In this document: positions 7,022-13,034 of the stretch, one piece after another
Numbering within the stretch: the stretch's first letter is position 1
Layout: every line of letters begins with the position of its first letter
NCBI GenBank assembly: GCA_902489295.1
Contig: CABTZM010000045.1
Span: 1-13,165, forward strand
DNA from: an uncultured Collinsella sp.
GTDB taxonomy: Bacteria; Actinomycetota; Coriobacteriia; Coriobacteriales; Coriobacteriaceae
Direction of reading: 5' to 3'
DNA: 13,165 nucleotides
Notes under the pieces: model-generated
What the model saw: only the letters and a program-made list of their open reading frames with translations
What the model was told of the DNA's origin: nothing
The model's database searches: none
Position numbers and translations under genes: made by a program

Positions 7022-7321
7022 CTAGTCCTCATCGAGGAATGATATGAGCTCATCAGCGTTATTGAATGACGGGCTGTCGTCTGGCAGAATCCCCAACTCA
7101 TGAGCCTCGGCAATCACCATGGCGCGTCTCGTCGCTTCGTTGGGCACCTCCGCCCTTCCTACGATCTCAAAAGGAATCTTTCGTTGATTTACCAGCTGTC
7201 GAACAGCAAGGTTGAGATACGAATTGAGACTCAGGCCAACCGTATCCAAGAACTCAGTCGCCTGTTCCTTGAGCCCTTCTTCGATGCGAACCGTCGTAGG
7301 CTTAACCGTTGCAGTAGACAT
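7022..7321 (-). CDS. RelB/DinJ-family antitoxin
   Basis: The 99-residue protein is the expected antitoxin of the adjoining YafQ-type toxin. Residues about 8-50 (TTVRIEEGLKEQATEFLDTV, then GLSLNSYLNLAVRQLV) form the ribbon-helix-helix DNA-binding domain typical of RelB/DinJ. The C-terminal half (IPFEIVGRAEVPNEATRRAM) is the toxin-wrapping part and ends in an acidic tail, FLDED. Start ATG 7321 has GAGGAGG 6 bases upstream. The frame stays open to 7396 but that part overlaps the operator palindrome and lacks a ribosome-binding site. Antitoxin and toxin are 2 bases apart and surely cotranscribed. Autoregulation through the upstream palindrome is likely. Confidence 0.9.
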   Translation of the reverse strand: MSTATVKPTTVRIEEGLKEQATEFLDTVGLSLNSYLNLAVRQLVNQRKIPFEIVGRAEVPNEATRRAMVIAEAHELGILPDDSPSFNNADELISFLDED

Positions 7322-7352
7322 ACGCGACCTCCTCGCCCTCGTCTTTTGCATC

Positions 7353-7400
7353 AGTATACCCAGTATAGATGGCAGACTGATGTTAAATAGCATCAATCTG
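7353..7400 (-). promoter_or_regulatory. Promoter/operator of the toxin-antitoxin operon
   Basis: A 28-base imperfect palindrome at 7373-7400 has 10-base arms CAGACTGATG and CATCAATCTG, with one mismatch, around an AT-rich centre. This is a good binding site for a dimeric ribbon-helix-helix antitoxin. Just downstream on the minus strand, two TATACT hexamers (7367-7362 and 7358-7353) are plausible -10 elements, so the palindrome would cover the -35 region. The -35 hexamer itself is not clear. Confidence 0.55.
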
Positions 7401-7435
7401 CCGTTCTCATTACTACAACAACAGGCACGCTCGCC

Positions 7436-8194
7436 CTACATCAGCCCACTTAGGGCAATGTCGACGGCTTCGTTGAGGTCGTCGGTGATGTGGACCAGGT
7501 CCGGATCGAGCGGGCTGATCATGCCGGCGTCCAACACGGGGCCGTTGAGCCAGTCGAACAGGCCCTGCCAGTACTCGCTGCCCACCAGCACGAGCGGCAT
7601 GCGCTTGACCTTGTGCGTCTGCACCAGCGTGAGCACCTCGAACATCTCATCGAGCGTGCCAAAGCCGCCGGGAAACACGATGGCGCCCGAGCTGTATTTG
7701 ACGAACATGGTCTTGCGCACAAAGAAGTACCGGAAGTCCATGCCCAAGTTCACGTATTTGTTGAGCCCATGCTCGTGCGGCAGCTCGATACCCAAGCCCA
7801 CCGACTTGCCGTTGACACTCGCCGCTCCCCTGTTGGCCGCCTCCATAATGCCGGGACCACCGCCGGTAATGACCGCCACGCCGCGCTGCGCGATCTTGCG
7901 GCCGACCGTACGCGCTGCCTTGTAGACCGGGTCGGTCTTGGGCGTGCGGGCACTGCCGAAGATAGTCACCGCGGGTCCCAGCTCGGCAAGCGCGCCAAAA
8001 CCATCGACGAACTCGGCCTGAATACGCAGTACGCGCCACGGGTCGGCATGCAGCCAGTCGGTCGAATCCTCGGGCGCCAGCAGGTTGGCGTACGTATTGT
8101 CCTTAGGAATCATGGGGCCGCGCATGACCACGGGGCCGCGGCGGTACGTCTCGTCGTAGGCCGGCTCGCCCTCAACATTCTCGTTCTTAATCAT
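7436..8194 (-). CDS. LOG-family (TIGR00730) nucleotide 5'-monophosphate phosphoribohydrolase
   Basis: LOG-family enzymes cleave the N-glycosidic bond of nucleoside 5'-monophosphates, releasing base and ribose 5-phosphate. They are often annotated as lysine decarboxylase by an old error. The 252-residue protein has the nucleotide-binding ITGGGPGIMEAAN (109-121) and the catalytic PGGFGTLDE (175-183), with Arg160-Lys161 between them, the full family signature. A roughly 70-residue N-terminal extension (tyrosine, proline and acid rich) precedes the Rossmann fold at AVTIFGSART (75-84). Start ATG 8194 is supported by TAGGAG 6 bases upstream. It follows tgt on the same strand but a strong terminator lies between, so it may have its own promoter. 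Substrate (AMP, cytokinin-like nucleotide or other) is unknown. Confidence 0.88.
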   Translation of the reverse strand: MIKNENVEGEPAYDETYRRGPVVMRGPMIPKDNTYANLLAPEDSTDWLHADPWRVLRIQAEFVDGFGALAELGPAVTIFGSARTPKTDPVYKAARTVGRKIAQRGVAVITGGGPGIMEAANRGAASVNGKSVGLGIELPHEHGLNKYVNLGMDFRYFFVRKTMFVKYSSGAIVFPGGFGTLDEMFEVLTLVQTHKVKRMPLVLVGSEYWQGLFDWLNGPVLDAGMISPLDPDLVHITDDLNEAVDIALSGLM

Positions 8195-8210
8195 GGGTAC
8201 TCCTATCGAG

Positions 8211-8257
8211 AAAAAGAAAACGGGCGGGGTCGACGCCATGCGCCAAACACCCGCCCG
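8211..8257 (-). terminator. Intrinsic terminator after tgt, directly upstream of the LOG gene
   Basis: On the minus strand CGGGCGGG (8257-8250) pairs with CCCGCCCG (8228-8221), followed by TTTTCTTTTT. The loop is about 21 bases. The T-rich tail ends a few bases before the LOG ribosome-binding site (AGGAG around 8202-8206). It would end the tgt message about 150 bases after the tgt stop. Any LOG transcript starting further upstream must read through it, so it could act as an attenuator. The 211-base gap between tgt and the LOG gene holds no convincing small gene. Confidence 0.72.
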
Positions 8258-8405
8258 AACATCAACTATTCGGTATGGTACCCACGATGCATCAAGTGCT
8301 TGCAAGCTATCGGTCAGCGGTCGCGCAGACGGTCTTAGCGAACGCGATGACCGGCCGGCGCTCGCCCTTGCCGTTGCCCGCGCTCTGCAAGCGCCCACGC
8401 CGCTC

Positions 8406-9545
8406 TTAGTAATCCACCGCCGCGGGGCTGTTCATCCAGTCGCTCACAAACGCGCCGTAGCGGCCCTCAATAATGGCCTGGCGGGCACGCTGCATAAGGT
8501 TGAGCAGGTAGTAGATATTGTGCATCGACAGCAGAATACCGCCGAGCATCTCCTTCTGCGTGACCATGTGGCGGATGAGCGCGCGGCTGTAGCCGCCCGT
8601 GCACACCGGGCAGGTGCAGGTGGGGTCGATGGGGCCGTCGTCGTGCGCAAAGCGCGCGTTGCGGAAGTTAAGGCGACCCTCACTGGAGAACGCCGTACCC
8701 ATGCGGCCGGTGCGCGTCGGCAGCACGCAGTCGAACATGTCGATGCCCACGCCAACGCCGCGCACGAGCGTGGTAGGGTTGCCGACGCCCATGAGGTAGC
8801 GCGGCTTGTGCTTAGGCATGTACTCGGAAACCAGCGGCGCCAGCGTCTCGAACATGGTCTCGTGGTCCTCGCCCACCGAGTAGCCGCCGATGCCGTAGCC
8901 GGGGAAGTCGCCGCACTCCTCCAGGTGGCGCAGCGATCGAAGGCGCAGGTCCAGATGCATGCCGCCCTGGACGATGCCAAAGAGTGCCTGGTCATCGCGG
9001 GTGTGAGCCTTGTAGCAGCGCTCGGCCCACATGCTTGACAGCTCCACGGCGCGCTCGACGTAGGCGCGCGTGGCAGGATAGCCGGGGCACTGATCGAGCT
9101 GCATGCAGATGTCGGAGCCGAGCTTCATGGCGATTTCCATGTTGTCCTCGGGCGTCCAGAACACGTGGCGGCCGTCGTAGTCGTTGACGATAAAGCGCAC
9201 GCCCTCGTCAGTGAGCTTGACGGCGTCGTTGTGGCTGAAGACCTGGAAACCGCCCGAATCGGTGAGGATGGGGCCGTGCCAGTTCATAAACTTGTGCAGT
9301 CCGCCCAGCTCGGCGATGGTGTCCTCGCCGGGACGCATGGACAGGTGGTAGGTATTGGCAAGCACGATCTGGGCGCCGAGCTGCTTGACGGTCTCGGTAG
9401 GAATACCCTTGACGTTTGCCTTGGTGCCCACGGGCATAAAGATCGGCGTCTCGATGTCGCCGTGCGGGGTGTGCAGCACGCCAGCGCGCGCGTGCGTCGT
9501 CGGGTCCTCGGCGATCAGGTCGAATTTAAAAAGGCTCTGGTCCAT
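8406..9545 (-). CDS. tgt: tRNA-guanine transglycosylase (queuine/preQ1 incorporation)
   Basis: Tgt exchanges guanine 34 of tRNAs with GUN anticodons for preQ1 or queuine. At 379 residues it has normal bacterial length. Motifs in order: LTDSGGFQVFS with Asp96, a QLDQCP segment with Asp151 and Cys153, GIVQGG with Gln193, GYGIGGYSVGE with Glu226, and GIDMFDCVLPTRTGR (267-281), which contains the catalytic aspartate. The zinc site is CTCPVC (Cys310, Cys312, Cys315) plus His342. In most bacterial enzymes the second motif reads FDEC; here Glu is replaced by Gln. Start ATG 9545 has AAGGAG about 9 bases upstream. A -10 TATAAT lies at 9588-9583. No queA, queC-F or queuine transporter genes are in view, so the source of the base is undetermined. 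Confidence 0.96.
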   Translation of the reverse strand: MDQSLFKFDLIAEDPTTHARAGVLHTPHGDIETPIFMPVGTKANVKGIPTETVKQLGAQIVLANTYHLSMRPGEDTIAELGGLHKFMNWHGPILTDSGGFQVFSHNDAVKLTDEGVRFIVNDYDGRHVFWTPEDNMEIAMKLGSDICMQLDQCPGYPATRAYVERAVELSSMWAERCYKAHTRDDQALFGIVQGGMHLDLRLRSLRHLEECGDFPGYGIGGYSVGEDHETMFETLAPLVSEYMPKHKPRYLMGVGNPTTLVRGVGVGIDMFDCVLPTRTGRMGTAFSSEGRLNFRNARFAHDDGPIDPTCTCPVCTGGYSRALIRHMVTQKEMLGGILLSMHNIYYLLNLMQRARQAIIEGRYGAFVSDWMNSPAAVDY

Positions 9546-9582
9546 AAACTGGAACTCCTTGGTTGCGGTTCATACGCAGACC

Positions 9583-9611
9583 ATTATACGGGCAACCCGC
9601 AAGAAGCACCG
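9583..9611 (-). promoter_or_regulatory. Promoter of tgt
   Basis: On the minus strand a perfect TATAAT (9588-9583) is preceded at 17 bases by CGGTGC (9611-9606), a poor -35. Transcription would start near 9576, leaving a leader of about 30 bases that carries the ribosome-binding site. There is no room for a riboswitch in this leader. Confidence 0.5.
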
Positions 9612-9657
9612 ACTCGACAGAAACTGGTGCGAGGAGGATACGGCAGGGACACGGCAA

Positions 9658-9754
9658 ATGAGCGTGGATTTTTGGACGCTTACCGGATGAGCGTGGATAA
9701 TCTCCCACTTTTGCCCAAAGCACAGCCCAAAAACGGGAGATTATCCACGCTCAT
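9658..9754. repeat. T2 hairpin, copy 1, with a preceding 12-base direct repeat
   Basis: A perfect 20-base inverted repeat (9687-9706 and 9735-9754) encloses a 28-base loop. Arms contain GTGGATAA (9693-9700) and TTATCCAC (9741-9748). The first 12 bases, ATGAGCGTGGAT, also occur at 9658-9669, the start of what looks like a degenerate extra arm. A second full copy lies at 12928-12991 with the same loop length and a compensating base-pair change in the stem. It lies directly before T1 copy B. Confidence 0.85.
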
Positions 9755-9761
9755 TTTGCAG

Positions 9762-9819
9762 GTAGTCATTGGGGACGTTCTTAAACGACTAGTCAAACAA
9801 GAACGTCCCCAACGACTAC
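9762..9819 (-). repeat. T1 palindromic repeat, copy B
   Basis: 58 bases with 21-base arms beginning GTAGTCATTGGGG and ending CCAACGACTAC, with one internal mismatch, around a centre containing GACTAGTC. It agrees at 56 of 58 positions with copy C (12861-12918) and lies in the opposite orientation to copy A. The single arm mismatch is a G-T wobble on the minus strand. It lies in the 460-base gap between tgt and the SDR gene, which holds only repeats and the tgt promoter. Confidence 0.88.
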
Positions 9820-9839
9820 ATCCAACAGCCAGGGTAGCC

Positions 9840-9972
9840 CCGATGTTCTGGCAATGTCAGCGAGCGGTCACCAGAGCGAACAAATTGGCATGAAAAGAGG
9901 GCGGCATAGACCTTCTGGTCATGCCGCCCTCTTTGAATGACAAGTTGTCGCTCTGGTGACCGCGCAGCGTCG
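9840..9972 (+). repeat. T3 long hairpin element, copy 1
   Basis: Conserved ends (CCGATG, a TGGCAA/GTCAGCGA segment on the left and GCAGCGTCG on the right) flank one long hairpin. The outer stem 9864-9878/9949-9963 is 15 bp and perfect. It is followed by a bulged A (9879) and then stems of 4, 3, 3, 14 and 4 bp. These are separated by single A-G and G-A mismatches, a tandem GA/GA mismatch (9892-9893 with 9935-9936) and a bulged A (9908), up to a TTCT loop (9913-9916). In all about 43 Watson-Crick pairs. The second copy at 13035-13165 keeps this layout with a different outer stem. It ends 33 bases past the SDR stop and has no T-run. Confidence 0.88.
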
Positions 9973-10005
9973 GCCGGTCCGTCGTTCGGTAGAACGGCGG
10001 AACCC

Positions 10006-10806
10006 CTAAGGACGCTGGCCCATGCCACCCTCGAGGGTGACGGTCTCGCCGTTCATATACTTAAAGTCGGGACCGCAGAGCTGAACGACAACGCGGCCGA
10101 TTTCCTTCTCGACGTCGCCGTAGTGACCCGCCGGCGGCATGTGGACGTTGGCCTTGAACGCCTCGGGATAGGCATCTTGGAAGTTCTCGAGCGCGGCGGT
10201 CCAAGCAAGCGGGCAAACGATATTGACGTTGATGCCGTCCTTGCCCCACTCGTTGGCGGCAACGCGAGTCAGACCACGGATGCCCTCCTTGGCGGCGGCA
10301 TAGCTGCACTGACCATAGTTGCCAAACAGGCCGGCGCCCGAGGCAAAGTTGACCACGGAACCCTTGGTCTCCTTCAGGTGCGGATAGGCCTTCTGCATGT
10401 ACAGATAGGTGGCATACAGACCGGAATAAATGGCCAGGTTAAACTGATCCATGGTGTGGTCGGCGATGGTCACACCCGAGGCGCTGGCCTGAGCATTGTT
10501 GACGACGGCGTCGATGCGGCCGAACTCCTCAATGGCCTTGTCGATGACGTTCTGGACGACGGCCTCGTTGTCCTGACCAGCCGAGACATCGGCCTGAACA
10601 GGCAGAACCTTGACACCGTACTCGGCCTCGAGAGACTCCTTGGCGGCCTCGAGCTTGGCGACGTTGCGGCCAGTGATGACAAGGTTCGCGCCCTCCTTGG
10701 CAAATGCGATATCGATGCCGTAGCCGATGGAGCCAGCGGAGCCGTCCTTAAGCGTGGCCTTGCCGCCGCCGGTAACGATCACGGTCTTACCAGTGAAAAG
10801 TCCCAT
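10006..10806 (-). CDS. SDR oxidoreductase, 12-alpha-hydroxysteroid dehydrogenase-like
   Basis: A classical short-chain dehydrogenase of 266 residues. Catalytic Ser156, Tyr169 and Lys173 (SYAAAK) are present, with NNAQ (103-106) in place of NNAG and a glycine-rich nucleotide loop (TGGG 12-15, GSIGYG 25-30). Arg47 after the second strand suggests NADP(H). From memory, segments such as NNAQASASG, NFASGAGLFGN, GQCSYAAAKEGIRGL and the C-terminal TLEGGMGQRP are nearly identical to clostridial NADP-dependent 12-alpha-hydroxysteroid dehydrogenase, which oxidises the 12-hydroxyl of cholate-type bile acids. The nucleotide loop carries about seven extra residues (KATLKDGSAG) compared with my memory of that enzyme. 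Start ATG 10806 has AAAGGA 6 bases upstream. It stands alone, divergent from the coiled-coil gene. SDR fold is certain; the bile-acid role is inferred. Confidence 0.85.
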   Translation of the reverse strand: MGLFTGKTVIVTGGGKATLKDGSAGSIGYGIDIAFAKEGANLVITGRNVAKLEAAKESLEAEYGVKVLPVQADVSAGQDNEAVVQNVIDKAIEEFGRIDAVVNNAQASASGVTIADHTMDQFNLAIYSGLYATYLYMQKAYPHLKETKGSVVNFASGAGLFGNYGQCSYAAAKEGIRGLTRVAANEWGKDGINVNIVCPLAWTAALENFQDAYPEAFKANVHMPPAGHYGDVEKEIGRVVVQLCGPDFKYMNGETVTLEGGMGQRP

Positions 10807-10931
10807 ACAAAGTCCTTTCAAATCGCGACGGGCAGGCCCGTCGACTGCGCGCATCCAACTTCACGCGCCAAAAGCTGACATGCAACTTTAACGGGTTCAA
10901 GTGAATAGAAAAGGCCTCGGTAGGCGAACGG

Positions 10932-10961
10932 CATAACGTCTTTCGGCGAAGGGATTGTCAA
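10932..10961 (-). promoter_or_regulatory. Probable promoter of the SDR gene
   Basis: A consensus TTGACA (-35) at 10961-10956 on the minus strand is followed at 18 bases by GTTATG (10937-10932), a modest -10. The leader would be about 120 bases and includes a short GCCT-ACCG-AGGC stem followed by CTTTTC (around 10911-10926), too weak to call a terminator. The rest of the roughly 290-base divergent gap (10807-11100) shows a TATCAT at 11062-11067 that may be the -10 of the plus-strand gene; I see no other feature there. Confidence 0.45.
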
Positions 10962-11100
10962 GTACAAACTGGATAAAGTGGCCGAGTTTTTGCTATCGAC
11001 GCGAGCCATCGAACACGTTTTGAAACTTTGCTGCAGCGCGCGGGATGTCGGCGCGAGACTTTATCATAGGGTGACAAACAACGATGAGGAGCACATGCCT

Positions 11101-12864
11101 ATGACAGACGAGCTGGACCCCCAGACTCAACAGCATATTGATGATTCCGCAGACGTCACCGCAGATGCTGACGCTGTGACCTGCGATGATATTGGCCTCG
11201 ACGACCCCATCTTAGACGAAAGCGCTACGGCGGAAACCCCCGGCGCCGAAGATGCAGGCAAGCAAAACGACGATGCGCCCGCTCAGGACGACCACCCCGT
11301 ACAGGATGCTGCTCCGCAAGCTGCGGGCCCTATCGAGGTTTCTTCGGAAGAAGAGCTCGACGCCGTCATGGACTCCATGATGGATGCCGTCAAAGCGATG
11401 AAAGACGCCGTGGCCGACGCTGACGTTGACGCCGAGGAAGAGGAGGCCGCCGAAGCAGCCTCGACCTTCGTACCCGGCGAGACTCCGGTTGCCGACCAGG
11501 GCAGCACCATGCCCTCGTTTCTGCAGCTCGAGCATCCCACGATTGGCGCCGATGCGGTCGACCCGCACGCAGCAGGCTTTTCTGTGGTCGAGGGCGGCAC
11601 CGGCAATATCGCCGCGCCGCAGGCTACCGATGCGGACGCTGCCGACACCGCTCGCCCGACCGCCCCGCACTCCCCCGCCGCGAGCCGCGATCTGGGGACC
11701 GCCGTCTCGAACACCGCGAACGCCGTGGGCACCTTTATCGCCCAGGGCGCCTCGGCCATGCGCGAGATGAACGCCGCGAAAAAGGCACTTGCCGATGCCC
11801 GTGCCCACCTGGCCGAACTTGAGCAGCGCATTGCCGACCAGACCGAGGAACTCGAGACGCGCCAGGATATCGCAGGCCGCTACGACCAGATCGTCGCCGA
11901 CCAGCGCCAGGCGATTGCCACGGCCCAAAAGACTGCAGCGGCCGCCGAGATTGATCGTGATGCCCACGCCTCCAAAGCGACAGAGCTCAAGGGTCAGCTC
12001 GAACAAATGAAGACAGAGGATGACGCGACTGAGCTCCGTCTGAAGGCCGCGCTCGATGCCGTGGAGGCCCGCGAGGCGAGCTCGCGCGAGACCGGCAACC
12101 GCCTCGTTCGACGTCTTGAGGATTCCAAGCGCATCCGCGACAAGGTGAAGGCCGAGCGAGACGCCGGCATTGCCGCCGCACAACAAACCGTCGACGCCAC
12201 GCGTGCCCAGCTCGAGACGCTGCGTCATGAGTATGCCGAGCTGCAACGTAATCCCTCGGCAAATCCCGCCAACTATACGGTGCGCACCAGCGAGCTCTCG
12301 ATGCAGATCTCCGACACGGCAGATGCCCTGCGTAAAGCCGAAGAAGATGTCCCGCGCATTACCGCCGACCTTGAGCACTCGCTTGCCGCAGCCGAGCAGG
12401 CCGTCGAACAGGCTCAAGCCCCTATCGCCGACGCAAAACGCGCGCACCAAGCCGTGACGACCGAAGCCGATGCCGCGCGCGACGAGTTGCAGACGGCGAA
12501 GACTGCCGCCGCGACTCGTCAGCGCGAACTGCGCGAGAAGATCGCCGCGGAGGACAAGGCACGCCGCGAGCAGGAGCAGACCATCGCCAACGCCCAAGCA
12601 GATGCCGCACATGGGCAGTCGATCATCGAACAGGCGACCGAGGTGCACGACCACCCAGAGATCACCGAGTCGCTTGCAGGGTCCTTGGCCCGAGACAAAG
12701 CCGAACACGCCGAGACCGAGCGAGAAGTCGCCCAGCTGGAGGCCACCGAAGACGACGTACGAGAGCGCACCCGCGACTCACGCATCAAATTCACCGGCGC
12801 CATCGCTTGCATCATCGCTGCAGTCCTCGTACTCATCGCAATCTGGCTATTCACAAGCAAGTAG
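11101..12864 (+). CDS. Acidic coiled-coil protein with a C-terminal membrane anchor, function unknown
   Basis: I do not recognise this 587-residue protein. Residues 1 to about 195 are low-complexity, very acidic and Ala/Pro rich (for example AEEEEAAEAA near 111-120), so probably disordered. Residues about 220-382 and 397-555 are Ala/Glu/Gln/Arg-rich heptad helices without Pro or Gly breaks. They are split by a short linker, RNPSANPANY (383-392), which could be the turn of a helical hairpin. A single hydrophobic helix (about 565-584, IACIIAAVLVLIAIWLF) ends three residues before the C-terminus, preceded by basic residues. With no signal peptide, this fits a tail-anchored protein facing the cytoplasm. 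AGGAG lies 9 bases before ATG 11101; ATG 11095 is also in frame but only 3 bases away. No catalytic motif is visible. The stop codon lies inside T1 copy C. Confidence 0.8.
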   Translation: MTDELDPQTQQHIDDSADVTADADAVTCDDIGLDDPILDESATAETPGAEDAGKQNDDAPAQDDHPVQDAAPQAAGPIEVSSEEELDAVMDSMMDAVKAMKDAVADADVDAEEEEAAEAASTFVPGETPVADQGSTMPSFLQLEHPTIGADAVDPHAAGFSVVEGGTGNIAAPQATDADAADTARPTAPHSPAASRDLGTAVSNTANAVGTFIAQGASAMREMNAAKKALADARAHLAELEQRIADQTEELETRQDIAGRYDQIVADQRQAIATAQKTAAAAEIDRDAHASKATELKGQLEQMKTEDDATELRLKAALDAVEAREASSRETGNRLVRRLEDSKRIRDKVKAERDAGIAAAQQTVDATRAQLETLRHEYAELQRNPSANPANYTVRTSELSMQISDTADALRKAEEDVPRITADLEHSLAAAEQAVEQAQAPIADAKRAHQAVTTEADAARDELQTAKTAAATRQRELREKIAAEDKARREQEQTIANAQADAAHGQSIIEQATEVHDHPEITESLAGSLARDKAEHAETEREVAQLEATEDDVRERTRDSRIKFTGAIACIIAAVLVLIAIWLFTSK

Positions 12865-12918
12865 CCATTGGGGACGTTCTTAAACGACTAGTCAAACAAG
12901 AACGTCCCCAACGACTAG
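12861..12918 (-). repeat. T1 palindromic repeat, copy C, overlapping the stop codon of the coiled-coil gene
   Basis: 58 bases, 56 identical to copy B and in the same orientation. The leading GTAG supplies the TAG stop codon (12862-12864) of the preceding gene, so the element sits exactly at the gene end. A strong stem (TTGGGGACGTTCTT with its complement) would lie at the 3' end of that message. There is no T-run. Confidence 0.88.
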
Positions 12919-12927
12919 CCCAATGAC

Positions 12928-12991
12928 GAGAGTGGATAATCTCCCACTTTGAGCCCCCAAGCAGGCCAAAAACGGGAGATTATCCACTCTC
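12928..12991. repeat. T2 hairpin, copy 2
   Basis: Perfect 18-base arms (12928-12945 and 12974-12991) around a 28-base loop, the same loop length as copy 1. Where copy 1 has GAGCG/CGCTC at the foot, copy 2 has GAGAG/CTCTC: one C-G pair replaced by A-T. The loop keeps ACTTT at the left and CCAAAAAC at the right. Both arms carry the octamer TTATCCAC in inverted orientation. Confidence 0.85.
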
Positions 12992-13002
12992 ATTCTGCAG
13001 GC

Positions 13003-13029
13003 ACTCATTTAAGTACGTCACCAATGAGT
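13003..13029 (+). repeat. T1 repeat, partial copy D (right half)
   Basis: ACTCATTTAAGTACGTCACCAATGAGT resembles the right half of copy A (3246-3272) with four substitutions. Two of these, G to C at the second base and C to G at the second-last, are compensating, so the 7-bp foot ACTCATT/AATGAGT still pairs. Its orientation matches copy A, opposite to its neighbour copy C. Confidence 0.6.
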
Positions 13030-13034
13030 ACCTG

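Noticed and set aside
8195..8398. N-terminal extension of the LOG protein by 68 residues from a GTG at 8398
   Set aside because: It would translate through a strong terminator and read low-complexity residues; ATG 8194 has a good ribosome-binding site and matches the family.
9546..9575. PreQ1 riboswitch in front of tgt
   Set aside because: The predicted leader is only about 30 bases and shows no aptamer-like C-rich/A-rich pattern.
9864..9963. Integron attC site or ordinary terminator as an explanation of the T3 hairpins
   Set aside because: Bulged long hairpins recall attC sites, but the GTTRRRY/RYYYAAC core is absent and there are no cassettes or integrase. A T-run after the stem is also missing, which argues against a terminator.
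11212..12708. A 498-codon minus-strand open frame opposite the coiled-coil gene
   Set aside because: Its Gly/Leu/Arg-rich sequence mirrors the Ala/Glu/Gln codons of the other strand. The plus-strand frame has a ribosome-binding site, heptads and a proper membrane helix.
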